Source of the DNA: an uncultured Anaerolineae bacterium
GTDB lineage: Bacteria; Chloroflexota; Anaerolineae; Aggregatilineales; Phototrophicaceae
Length of the DNA: 64,000 nucleotides
NCBI GenBank assembly: GCA_937995825.1
Contig: CALKJO010000008.1
Span: forward strand, 62,001-126,000
Direction of reading: 5' to 3'
How positions within the stretch are numbered: position 1 is the stretch's first letter; every line of letters starts with the position of its first letter. The notes under the pieces were generated by a model. The model was not told the DNA's origin. It saw nothing but the letters and a program-made list of their open reading frames with translations, and made no database searches. Shown here one piece after another: positions 8,164 through 16,098 of the stretch. The position numbers and the translations under genes are program-made.

Positions 8164-9525
8164 CTAGAGTGCCGCGACCAATCGGCGAAAATGCGCGCCG
8201 CGCGCAGCGAAGTCGGCGTAAGCATCGAAGCTCGTCCCACCTGGCGAGAGCAGGACGACATCGCCTGGCTGAGCGCGTCTGCGCGCTTCAGAAACAGCTT
8301 CTTCAAGTGTCGCCACCTGGATCACCGCGCTGCCGCCATTGAACAGGCGCGCCTGCTTGACCACCAGATCGGCAAGCTCGCCGAAGGCGATGATCTGCCG
8401 CGAGCGTGCCAGCGCCAGCGGGATCAGCGTCTCCCAGGGCAGTTTCTTGTCGCGCCCGCCGAGCAGCAGGATCAGCGGTTCATGGTAGCTCTTGATCGCC
8501 GCCAACACGCGCTCCGGCGCGGTGGCGATGCTGTCATTGACATACGTCACGCCGTCCAGCACGCGCACTGTCTCCAGCCGGTGCGGCACGCCGCGAAACG
8601 CCCGGATCGCCGCCGCCATCACTGCCGGATCGACACCGGATGAGCCGGCAAGCGCGCACGCCGCCGCCGCGTTGAGGATATTGTGATCGCCGCGCAGCGG
8701 AATCTCAGCCCGTTCGCACACCACATGCGGCGCGCCATCGACGGATGCGAGTCCGCTCACGATCAGGCGGCTGCCCGCCATGAACGCCCCATTGACCATG
8801 TCCCGCCCGCTGAACCAGACGATCTGCGCGTCGGTCTGATCGGCAAGCGAGCGCGCATTCGCGTCATCCCAGCCCAAAACCGCCACATCGTCGCTGGCTT
8901 GATGCGCGATCATGTGCGCTTTGGCGGCGATATACGCCTCCATCGACGGATGGCGGTCGAGATGGTTGGGGGTGATGTTGAGGATCGCGCCGAACGGCGG
9001 ACTGATCGTCATCAACTCAAGCTGAAAGCTGGACAGTTCCATGACGACGCGGTGATCGGGCTGAATCTGCGCCAGCACGTCGAGCAGGACATCGCCCGTG
9101 TTGCCGCCGACCCAGGTGGTGAAACCCGCCTCTCGCATGATCGCGCCGGTCAGCGCAGTCGTGGTGGTCTTGCCAGCGCTTCCGGTGATGCCCAGGATCG
9201 GCGCGGGGCAGCGTTCAACGAAAAGCTGCGCATCGTTGGTGACGCGTATCCCGCGCTCAAGCGCCGCCTGCACAATCGGCAGTTCGAGCGGCACGCCGCC
9301 GGAGACGCAGACCAGATCGGCGCGCTCCAGCAGTTCAGGCGGATGTCCGCCAAATGCAAATTCGACGCCTGGAAAATCCGACTCCCCAAAATCGAACCCC
9401 TCGCGGGGCTTGGCGTCGCTGGCGATCACCTGCGCGCCAACGGTCGGCAGCCAGCGCGCCAGCGCCCGCCCCTGACGGGCAAAGCCGAGGACGAGGACAG
9501 TCTTTCCATGCAGCGGATCGGGCAT
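8164..9525 (-). CDS. murD: MurD, UDP-MurNAc-L-alanine:D-glutamate ligase
   Basis: The 453-residue Mur ligase adds D-glutamate during peptidoglycan precursor synthesis in the cytosol. An N-terminal Rossmann-like domain (KTVLVLGFARQGRALARWL) binds the UDP part, GITGSAGKTTTTALTG is the ATP P-loop, NITPNHLDRHPSMEAYIAAK is the central motif, and GVPHRLETVRVLDGVTYVND followed by LLLGGRDKKLPWE marks the C-terminal domain. The ATG at 9525 is chosen because GGAGG sits eight bases upstream and it clears the preceding stop; the ORF-track ATG at 9540 would overlap that gene. It opens the murD-ftsW-murG block. Confidence 0.96.
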   Translation of the reverse strand: MPDPLHGKTVLVLGFARQGRALARWLPTVGAQVIASDAKPREGFDFGESDFPGVEFAFGGHPPELLERADLVCVSGGVPLELPIVQAALERGIRVTNDAQLFVERCPAPILGITGSAGKTTTTALTGAIMREAGFTTWVGGNTGDVLLDVLAQIQPDHRVVMELSSFQLELMTISPPFGAILNITPNHLDRHPSMEAYIAAKAHMIAHQASDDVAVLGWDDANARSLADQTDAQIVWFSGRDMVNGAFMAGSRLIVSGLASVDGAPHVVCERAEIPLRGDHNILNAAAACALAGSSGVDPAVMAAAIRAFRGVPHRLETVRVLDGVTYVNDSIATAPERVLAAIKSYHEPLILLLGGRDKKLPWETLIPLALARSRQIIAFGELADLVVKQARLFNGGSAVIQVATLEEAVSEARRRAQPGDVVLLSPGGTSFDAYADFAARGAHFRRLVAAL

Positions 9526-9529
9526 CGAT

Positions 9530-10507
9530 TCAGCCTCCATGCGTCCGCGCTGAGGCGATCAACTGGTCGAGGACGCGCATATTGGCGACGGCGTCCGACG
9601 GCGGATAGGCGGGCGGACGCCGATTGAGCAGCGCGTCTGCGAAATCCTCCACCATCAGCCGATATTGATCGACGGGCGGATGGCTGTATTCGACATAATT
9701 ATCGCCGCGCCAGTGCCGGACAATCGTCGTCAGCCCATGCGGGACGAACGCGGCATCGAGCTGGATACGCCCTTCTGTCCCCCGCACCTCATAAGTATGC
9801 AGACGATAGGCGCGGACGCCTGCATCAAAATGCCCGACGACACCGGACGGAAAGATCAGCGTGCCCGCAATCGCCTCATCGACACCGGACGCGCCGAAAC
9901 GCGCCACCGCTGATCCATTTGCAGGCTCTTCGCCGACGATCAGCCGCATCGCGTTCACGCAGTAGCAGCCGACATCCATCAGCGCCCCGCCCGCGAGTTC
10001 GGCTTGCAGCCGAATGTCCGACTCGCTGCGCACGGCAAAGGTGAACGACGCGCTCATGATTTGAATCGCGCCAATGCCACCGTCAGCGATGATCCGCCGC
10101 GCTGTAGCGTGCTGCGGATGAAAGCGATACATGAATGCCTCCGCAAACAGCAGCCCGCGCGCCGCAAACGCGTCGACCATCGTCTGCGCTTCAGCCGCGT
10201 TCTTCGCCAGCGGCTTTTCACACAGCGTCGGCTTGCCTGCTTCAGCGGCGGCGATGCTCCAGGCGGCATGTTCGCTGTTGGGGAGCGGATTATAGATGGC
10301 GTCGACATTTGGATCAGCCAGCAGCGCCTCATACGCGCCATATGCCGTCGGGATGCCCATCCGCGCCGCGAATGCCTGCGCTTTTTCCAGTGAGCGGCTC
10401 GCCACAGCGGTCACCGTCCCATTGTCGGACGCCTGAATCGCCGGAATGACCCGATTTTCGCCGATCCGCGCCGTGCTGATCACGCCCCAGCGGATTTTTT
10501 CCATCAT
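9530..10507 (-). CDS. Gfo/Idh/MocA family NAD(P)-dependent oxidoreductase
   Basis: The 325-residue protein has the Rossmann start IRWGVISTARIGENRVIPAI (an A instead of the third Gly), the VDAIYNPLPNSEHAAWSIAA segment, and the family signature CEKPLAKNAAEA near residue 95. The second domain ends normally. These enzymes oxidise or reduce sugars, inositols or related cyclic polyols. ATG codons at 10507 and 10504 are both possible, and the first overlaps the stop of the damaged permease gene by one base. Location directly after sugar-permease remains suggests it once served a carbohydrate pathway, but it looks intact. Substrate unknown. Confidence 0.85.
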   Translation of the reverse strand: MMEKIRWGVISTARIGENRVIPAIQASDNGTVTAVASRSLEKAQAFAARMGIPTAYGAYEALLADPNVDAIYNPLPNSEHAAWSIAAAEAGKPTLCEKPLAKNAAEAQTMVDAFAARGLLFAEAFMYRFHPQHATARRIIADGGIGAIQIMSASFTFAVRSESDIRLQAELAGGALMDVGCYCVNAMRLIVGEEPANGSAVARFGASGVDEAIAGTLIFPSGVVGHFDAGVRAYRLHTYEVRGTEGRIQLDAAFVPHGLTTIVRHWRGDNYVEYSHPPVDQYRLMVEDFADALLNRRPPAYPPSDAVANMRVLDQLIASARTHGG

Positions 10508-11112
10508 CAGCCTTTCACCGCGCCCGCCGCCATGCCCTGGACAACAAAGCGCTGTTTGTAAAACGCCTGCCAGCGCGTTGCGCCATCGACTATCGCTTGT
10601 TCCTCAAGGTCGATTGGGACTCCCCAGAAGTAGCCCATCAGCAGCCACGTGCCAAGCGGCGCGGCAAACGTCAGATAGACGAAAACCAGACCATGCAGCG
10701 TGTTGCCCAACTGCAATCGGGAGATGATCACCGACAGCAGGATGAACAACAGCGCGCTCGGCGTCAGATAAGTGAAGAGGATGAAGCGCCCGATCCAATC
10801 CCGATACAGATACTTCAGCCGAATCAGGCTGTACGCCGCCATGCTGGCAAAAGTCACAGAGACGACCGTTGATGCGCCTGCCACGATCAGGCTGCTGCCG
10901 ATGTTGCGCAGAAAACCGCGCGTCTCAATCAGATCGATGTAATTGGCGAGCGTCAGATTGACCAGCAGCAGCGACGGCGTCCGATAAATATCGCGCGGCA
11001 ACTTGAGCGACACCGTCACCATAAAATAGATCGCGAACAGAATCATCAGCCCCAGCAGCGAAAGCTGCACGTAATAGATTATCTTTTGGAGGAGCGAAGG
11101 CTTGTCGAGCAT
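10507..11112 (-). pseudogene. MalG-type sugar ABC permease with an internal deletion
   Basis: The 201-residue frame starts as a normal carbohydrate (CUT1) inner-membrane permease, including helices and the start of the EAA loop (DLEEQAIVDGATRWQAFYK). It then jumps directly to QRFVVQGMAAGAVKG, which matches the extreme C-terminus of MalG-type proteins. About 75-80 residues, covering the rest of the EAA loop and the last helices, are missing between these points, around bases 10548-10562. Family members usually have about 270-290 residues. The frame is kept, so a shortened protein could be made, but it should not form a working permease. The upstream MalF partner is also reduced to a fragment. 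Confidence 0.75.
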
Positions 11113-11125
11113 CGGTCAATCATCC

Positions 11126-11266
11126 TTACTGTAACCGAACTGCGATAACAACCGCCAGCATCGCAAACACTGGCAACAGCACCACCGATGCCGCCGCCAC
11201 CTCGCCGATGCGCAGGCTTTGCAGTCCGTAATATGCCAGCAGTCGTAGAGCGCCTGGCACGCCACT
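11126..11266 (-). pseudogene. C-terminal remnant of a MalF-type sugar ABC permease
   Basis: The minus-strand frame ending with TAA at 11128-11126 reads SGVPGALRLLAYYGLQSLRI followed by GEVAAASVVLLPVFAMLAVVI, which looks like the last extracytoplasmic loop and final helix of a MalF/UgpA-type permease. The rest of that gene, normally about 290 residues, is absent upstream; the sequence before it has no permease character. The stop lies 13 bases before the MalG-type start, the normal spacing of malF-malG pairs. This fragment is absent from the ORF track as such (a different frame is listed). It supports loss of a complete sugar-uptake locus here. Confidence 0.65.
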
Positions 11267-11416
11267 TGAGTCTCGGCAACCGCTTGTTAAGCGCGCTTTT
11301 TCACCATTATACGCGGCTTGTATATGATTGAAACTACCCTATTTCACAGACTCGCGTCAAGAGGGCATGACTGCCGCAGCATCTGAAAAGCGCATCATCT
11401 GGCGGAGTCGAAGGGA

Positions 11417-11656
11417 GTGAAAACCAAGGTTCGGCTGACCATTCCCTCGGCGTCAGAAGCGGCGACGCCTCAGCCCTCGCTCTTTTACGCCAATCTCGTG
11501 CATAATTTCATGGAGGAGATCGTCAGCGACGGGACGGAAAATCAGGGCAACTTCGCGCAGAGCGCCCGTGTTCAGGAGATCATCAACGCGGTCGAGCTGT
11601 CCTACCGCCAACAGCGCTGGGTCGATCTTCCACTCGATCCGACCATATCCGACTGA
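11417..11656 (+). pseudogene. C-terminal stub of a Gfo/Idh/MocA oxidoreductase
   Basis: The 79-residue frame contains LFYANLVHNFMEEIVSDGTE and SARVQEIINAVELSYRQQRW, which resemble the last helices of Gfo/Idh/MocA oxidoreductases. No Rossmann domain precedes it: an in-frame stop lies at 11384-11386, and only a GTG at 11417 could start translation. It ends just before the glycerophosphodiesterase gene. I read it as debris of a second oxidoreductase gene broken by the same rearrangement that removed the sugar permease genes, though a small independent protein cannot be excluded. Confidence 0.6.
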
Positions 11657-11662
11657 GGGAAC

Positions 11663-12421
11663 ATGACCAAAAACGCGATCATTCAGGCGATGTATGACCG
11701 GGACGTACTGGTCTTCGGTCATCGGGGCGCGAAGCTGTATGCGCCGCAGAACACCCTGCCCGCTTTCGAGCTTGCCGCCGCGCAGGGCGCGCACGGCGTC
11801 GAACTCGATGTCCACCGCTCCAAAGATGGCTATCCGGTCATCGTCCATGATTTCACCGTCGATGCGACGACCGATGGCAGCGGCGCGGTCACCGAACTGA
11901 CGCTCGCCGAACTCAAGGCGCTGGATGCCGGCGCGTATTTCGGCGCGGCATTTGCCGGAACGCGCATTCCGACGCTGGACGAAGTTTTTGAAGCGGTCGG
12001 AGCGCGGCTGTATATCAACGTTGAGATCAAATCCATCTCTGCTCAAACAGATGGTGTTGAAGAAGTCGTTGCGGACTGCATCCGGCGGCATGGCATGGAA
12101 CGGCGTGTGATCGTGTCCTCATTCAACCCGCTGACGCTGCGGCGCTTTCGGGCGATCCTGCCGGACGTGCCGATTGGCTATCTCGACTGGGCAGGCGCGC
12201 CGCCCGAACTGCGCGCGCAGATAGCGGGCTTCGCCTACGAAGCGTATCACCCCGAACACAGCATGATCAGCCCGGAACTGATCGCCGACGCCGACGCCGC
12301 CGGACACATCGTGAATGCCTGGACTGTCAACGACGCTGAGCGCGTCAAGCTGCTTGCGGCGATGGGCGTGCGCGGGATCATCACTGACGCGCCTGACATC
12401 GCGCTGGCAGCGCTCGGCTGA
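11663..12421 (+). CDS. Glycerophosphodiester phosphodiesterase
   Basis: The 252-residue TIM-barrel enzyme hydrolyses glycerophosphodiesters to glycerol 3-phosphate and an alcohol. Hallmarks are FGHRGAKLYAPQNTLPAF at residues 18-35 (catalytic His and Arg), GVELDVHRSKDGYPVIVHD (metal-binding Glu/Asp and second His), NVEIKS, and NAWTVND near the C-terminus. There is no signal peptide, so it acts in the cytosol, like UgpQ. GAGGG lies four bases before the ATG. It follows the oxidoreductase stub by six bases and converges with the PDZ gene across a shared hairpin. Confidence 0.93.
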   Translation: MTKNAIIQAMYDRDVLVFGHRGAKLYAPQNTLPAFELAAAQGAHGVELDVHRSKDGYPVIVHDFTVDATTDGSGAVTELTLAELKALDAGAYFGAAFAGTRIPTLDEVFEAVGARLYINVEIKSISAQTDGVEEVVADCIRRHGMERRVIVSSFNPLTLRRFRAILPDVPIGYLDWAGAPPELRAQIAGFAYEAYHPEHSMISPELIADADAAGHIVNAWTVNDAERVKLLAAMGVRGIITDAPDIALAALG

Positions 12422-12477
12422 GCGTTCGCCGGACTGTCTGTCCGCATTCCTGATTGCAACCGACGACGAATAAAAAA

Positions 12478-12505
12478 AATCGGGGGCATTCTTTCGCCCC
12501 CGATT
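12478..12505 (-). terminator. Intrinsic terminator between convergent genes
   Basis: Perfect ten-base arms AATCGGGGGC and GCCCCCGATT enclose an eight-base loop. On the minus strand the hairpin is followed directly by an eight-T run, so it terminates the PDZ gene. On the plus strand it can still act as a hairpin for the glycerophosphodiesterase transcript but lacks a U tract there. Confidence 0.9.
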
Positions 12506-12524
12506 GCGCATCGACGCTGCAAGA

Positions 12525-13766
12525 CTAAAGATTCGGCTGCACCTGCGGCTGACGCTGCGGGATCGAGAAGCGCATCCCCGGGATCAGCCCCTCGAACAGC
12601 GATGCCACATCCATCATCACCGGCTCATCGAGCGTCACTTCGAGCGTCAGCGTCTCGCCGCCGCGCATCAGCGTCAGCGCTACCGTGTCGCCTGGCTCAT
12701 AGGCGATCATGCGGTCGCGCAGTGTGCGCTCAGCATCGACCGGCTCACCGTTGACCGCCGTGATCACGTCGCCCACCTGCAAACCTGCCCGCGCCGCCGG
12801 GCTGTCCGCCAGCACATCCGTGATCAGCGCGCCTTCCGTCAGTGCGACGCCGCGCTCTGCCGCGCTCTGCTCATCCAGCGTCACGAACGTCACGCCCAGC
12901 CGCCCGCCGCCAGAGCCAAACGGCATTCTGCCGAAGCCAAAGTCCATGCCGCCCCGTCCGATGTCAGGGAGGGAGAATTCGAACGGCATCCCCTCAAAGC
13001 GGAAGCCCATGCCCATCGGGCTGAAGACGGCTCGCAGCGCCTCCACCGGCACGGTCAGCGTCAGGCTGTCGCCGTCGCGCTTCACCGTCAATTCGACCGA
13101 CTCGGCTTCTAGGTTCGCCAGATACGCCAGCAGTTCGCCGGGGACAAGCGCTTCGCCATCGACCGCCGTGATCACATCGCCCTCCTGCAAACCTGCATCC
13201 GCCAGCGGGCTGTCCTCTGGCAGCGCTTCAACCGTCCAGCCTTCGGCGCTGAGGCTCAGCGCTGTCCCGTTGGTATCCATGCGAAATTGGAACGGGACAT
13301 TTTCGAACGGGAAGCCCCGGAAATCGAAGTTGAAGCCGAAGTCACGTGGGGAGGGTGCACGGCGATCCAGCCGCGCTTCGACCGTGACCGTCTCGCCATC
13401 GCGCAGGACTTCCAGCGTAACGCGCTCGCGCGGGCGCAGTCCGCCGATTAGATCGCGCAGCGCCGCCGCATCCGCCACCGCTTCACCGTTGACCGCCGTG
13501 ATCACATCCCCGACCATCAGACCGGCGCGCTCCGCCGCGCTGTTCGCCAGCACTTCCGTGATCAGCGCGCCCGTATCAGCATCCTCAACGCCGATGCCCA
13601 GAAAGCCGCTCTGCGCAAGCTGCGCCATCGGCGGGCGCATCGGATCCGGACGCCCCGGCTGCGCCGCCACCAGCGCTGCGCCCATCACACTGAGCGCCAG
13701 CGCCGCGCTCACCAGCAGCGCCCACGCGCGTTTCCTGATCAGCATTCGAGACCATTTGCGCATCAT
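12525..13766 (-). CDS. Secreted or membrane-anchored protein with three PDZ domains
   Basis: A basic N-terminus and a hydrophobic stretch (WALLVSAALALSVMGAALVAA, residues 15-35) export the 413-residue protein. Three PDZ units follow at about residues 52-133, 165-245 and 285-385, each with the GDVITAV(N/D)GE motif. No trypsin-like protease domain or catalytic Ser motif is present, so this is not a complete HtrA/DegP. Linkers between the units are rich in Phe, Gly and Met (FGFNFDFRGFPFENVPF). It may bind exposed C-termini of envelope proteins as a scaffold or adaptor; that is inference. AGGAGG lies eight bases before the ATG. Confidence 0.8.
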   Translation of the reverse strand: MMRKWSRMLIRKRAWALLVSAALALSVMGAALVAAQPGRPDPMRPPMAQLAQSGFLGIGVEDADTGALITEVLANSAAERAGLMVGDVITAVNGEAVADAAALRDLIGGLRPRERVTLEVLRDGETVTVEARLDRRAPSPRDFGFNFDFRGFPFENVPFQFRMDTNGTALSLSAEGWTVEALPEDSPLADAGLQEGDVITAVDGEALVPGELLAYLANLEAESVELTVKRDGDSLTLTVPVEALRAVFSPMGMGFRFEGMPFEFSLPDIGRGGMDFGFGRMPFGSGGGRLGVTFVTLDEQSAAERGVALTEGALITDVLADSPAARAGLQVGDVITAVNGEPVDAERTLRDRMIAYEPGDTVALTLMRGGETLTLEVTLDEPVMMDVASLFEGLIPGMRFSIPQRQPQVQPNL

Positions 13767-13896
13767 GGTTTGATCCTCCTATGCACTGAGAAGACGCTCA
13801 CTCTGATTGTTTTTATGTGCATCTTATCGCAGTTTCATCTCAATGTTAGGAGCATGGGTTAAAGGCAAGCTGAGGAAACTGAAAACGATCTGTAAA

Positions 13897-14955
13897 CTAT
13901 TGCGCCCCAACAAACGCCAGCCTCGAAATCACCGGATAATGGTCAGACAGCCCCGATGACTCATGCACCCGCGATGCCAGCGCGCGCCAATGCGCATCAT
14001 GGAAAATGTAGTCGATGCGGATGATCGGCGGCGCTGCGCCGAGCAGTAGATTGGCATAGCCGAGATTGGGGAAAGTCAGCCCCAATCCCTCTCCGGCTGC
14101 GCGGAAGCTGTCGGTCAGGACTTCGGTCAGGCGCGCATAATCGTTGGATTGGTCGGTCAGGTTGAAATCCCCAACAACGATCAGCGGCGTCGTCTCACCC
14201 GCGAACCGATTGAGCAGATCGGTGATCTCGCGGCTGCGATAGCGTGTATTGACCGTCAGCCCCGGCGACGGCGGATGGACGTTGTAAAATGTGAACAGCG
14301 TGTCGGCAAACGACATCTGCACGCGCATGTTGCCGAGCAGCCCTGTCCAGAATGACTCCGCATAGATCGGGAAGCGGCTGTAAACGCCCATCCCGTTGAC
14401 CCCGCGCGCATACGGATAGAGCGCATTATACGGATACAGATCGGCAGTGCGCGGCGTCAGAAAATCGGCGGCGGGCTGCGTGAATTCCTGAAGCGCGACA
14501 ATGTCCGCGTCCACGTCGCGGATGATCGCCAGCGCCGCTTCCAGCTCATCCGACGTGATCGCCCGATGGAGATTCCAAGTCATGATCGTCAGTGTCGGCG
14601 CATCGGGCGGAATTTGCACCGATTTAGGCAGCAGCATCGCGCCATACAGCCCTGCAAACGCCATAACCGAGGGCGACAGCAGAATAAATGTCCGCCAGCA
14701 GCGCGCCAGTCCGACCCCAACCCACAAAAACAGCGCGGGGATCAGCAGCAGCGGCATGAGGTTATTGGCGAAATTGACGATCTGCCAGCGCTCACCCACC
14801 AGCAGCCGCCCCCCCAGATACAGCAGCGCAGCCAGCGCGTAGAGGTCTACTGCCGCGATGGACAGGCTGATCAGCCTGCCAACTGCACGCGCAAGGAGCA
14901 GCGGTGTACTGCCGCTCGGCGGCGCAACGGGTGGATCAGTTTTGACAGCGGTCAT
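13897..14955 (-). CDS. Membrane-anchored endonuclease/exonuclease/phosphatase-fold protein
   Basis: Three N-terminal membrane helices (about residues 20-110) precede an EEP domain. Its motifs are TIMTWNLHRAITSDE (Asn in the first metal site), DADIVALQEFTQP (catalytic Glu), VGDFNLTDQSND (Asp/Asn pair) and SSGLSDHYPVISRL (the terminal Asp-His pair). This is the layout of membrane EEP proteins that cleave nucleic acids, phospholipid headgroups or phosphodiesters outside the cell; which one is not decidable. ATG at 14955 is preferred over the track TTG at 14970 because it sits just after the upstream stop with GAAGG ahead of it. Confidence 0.82.
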   Translation of the reverse strand: MTAVKTDPPVAPPSGSTPLLLARAVGRLISLSIAAVDLYALAALLYLGGRLLVGERWQIVNFANNLMPLLLIPALFLWVGVGLARCWRTFILLSPSVMAFAGLYGAMLLPKSVQIPPDAPTLTIMTWNLHRAITSDELEAALAIIRDVDADIVALQEFTQPAADFLTPRTADLYPYNALYPYARGVNGMGVYSRFPIYAESFWTGLLGNMRVQMSFADTLFTFYNVHPPSPGLTVNTRYRSREITDLLNRFAGETTPLIVVGDFNLTDQSNDYARLTEVLTDSFRAAGEGLGLTFPNLGYANLLLGAAPPIIRIDYIFHDAHWRALASRVHESSGLSDHYPVISRLAFVGAQ

Positions 14956-14959
14956 CGGC

Positions 14960-15430
14960 TTAGCCTTCAAGCAGCTTGGGCAGCACCGACTCCATCAGCG
15001 CTGCCGTTTCATCGAGCGTGCGCAGATCATCGGTGAAAAGCAGCGTGTTCAACTGCGGATCGAAGCTCCAGAAGCCGCCTTGTTGGGACAGGAAGCGGAT
15101 ATAGGTATAGGCAATCCCCAGGACGACACGCGCCAGCATCCCGCCCGAAAAAGGGAACAGCACGATCACGCCGCGCGCGTGGATATACAGCCGCAGCCCA
15201 ACCTCCACCAGCGGATAATGCAGCGTGACATCGCCACCGCTTCCAGGTTCAGGCAGCAGAGTCGGGTCAAAATTGAGTATAATGTGGGCAACCTGTGCCG
15301 TCCTGAGCTTGCGCACGGGCCAGAACGCCTCCGGCTGATCGGTGCTGGTTCCATGTTGATACAGCCAGTCGATCATCGCTGGCGTCAGTGTTCCGGTTTT
15401 CGGGACGTAGAGATGAATTTGATAGAGCAA
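14960..15430 (-). CDS. Hypothetical protein
   Basis: I do not recognise this 156-residue protein. It starts at TTG with GAGGAAAAGG just upstream. A mildly hydrophobic central stretch (GVIVLFPFSGGMLARVVLGI) might be a buried strand-helix rather than a membrane helix. The pattern of short beta-like segments (MLYQIHLYVP, DVTLHYPLVEVGLRLYIH) suggests a small globular alpha/beta protein. It lies five bases upstream of the EEP-fold membrane protein and is probably cotranscribed with it. No signal peptide or cysteine cluster is seen. Confidence 0.6.
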   Translation of the reverse strand: MLYQIHLYVPKTGTLTPAMIDWLYQHGTSTDQPEAFWPVRKLRTAQVAHIILNFDPTLLPEPGSGGDVTLHYPLVEVGLRLYIHARGVIVLFPFSGGMLARVVLGIAYTYIRFLSQQGGFWSFDPQLNTLLFTDDLRTLDETAALMESVLPKLLEG

Positions 15431-15542
15431 TGCCTTTTCCTCAGCAGCTCATGAGCGCGGCGTAAGCACGGCGGCATCAGTGACTTCTAAATAATACACG
15501 AATCAGCGTGATTTTTCCGCAATGGCGGATGAAGGAGCAGCT

Positions 15543-16091
15543 ATGACGCGTGAAACGGCTACCCTAGGCGGCGGATGTTTCTGGTGTTTGGAAGCCGTCT
15601 ACGATGAAGTGCGCGGCGTGGAGGATGTCGTATCCGGGTATGCTGGCGGACGCCTCCCTAACCCGACCTATGAGCAGGTCTGCACCGGCACAACCGGACA
15701 TGCCGAGGTCGTGCAGATCACCTATGACCCGGAAGTCGTCACCTTCCGCGAGCTGCTCGACATTTTCTTCACCATCCACGACCCGACCACGCTCAACCGC
15801 CAGGGCGCGGACACCGGCACGCAGTATCGCTCGGTGATCTTCTACCACACGCCAGAACAGCGCGCCGAAGCTGAAGCCGCCATCGCCGCCTACAACGCGG
15901 CGGGCATCTGGCATGACCCGATTGTGACCGAGGTCGCGCCGCTGGAGGCGTTTTACCCGGCGGAGGATTACCATCAGGAATATTTCGTCCGCAATCCGAT
16001 GGCGGGCTACTGCCGCGTGGTGGTCGCGCCGAAAGTGGCGAAGTTCCGCCAGAAGCACTTCGACCGGCTGAAGCAGCAGCCGGCGCGCTGA
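15543..16091 (+). CDS. msrA: Peptide-methionine (S)-S-oxide reductase
   Basis: The 182-residue enzyme reduces the S-epimer of methionine sulfoxide in oxidised proteins. The active-site motif GGGCFWCLEAVYDEV lies at residues 9-23, with GYAGG, PTYEQVCTGTTGHAEVVQI, FFTIHDPTTLNRQGADTGTQ and the ending AEDYHQEYF all present. AAGGAG sits five bases before the ATG at 15543, so the ORF-track start seven codons earlier was not used. There is no MsrB domain or neighbour. Resolving cysteines are the second Cys of the motif and VC near residue 45; the C-terminal pattern YCRVV is near 160. Confidence 0.96.
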   Translation: MTRETATLGGGCFWCLEAVYDEVRGVEDVVSGYAGGRLPNPTYEQVCTGTTGHAEVVQITYDPEVVTFRELLDIFFTIHDPTTLNRQGADTGTQYRSVIFYHTPEQRAEAEAAIAAYNAAGIWHDPIVTEVAPLEAFYPAEDYHQEYFVRNPMAGYCRVVVAPKVAKFRQKHFDRLKQQPAR

Positions 16092-16098
16092 TGATCAG

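Noticed and set aside
12751-13520. Three near-identical DNA stretches (GACCGCCGTGATCAC) at regular distance, resembling a CRISPR or direct repeat
   Set aside because: They encode the repeated GDVITAVNGE motif of three PDZ domains; spacing and spacers are those of protein domains.
12709-13773. 354-residue plus-strand ORF antisense to the triple-PDZ gene
   Set aside because: Ser/Arg/Pro-rich reading typical of the reverse of a GC-rich gene; the PDZ frame has a strong ribosome site, export signal and three domains.
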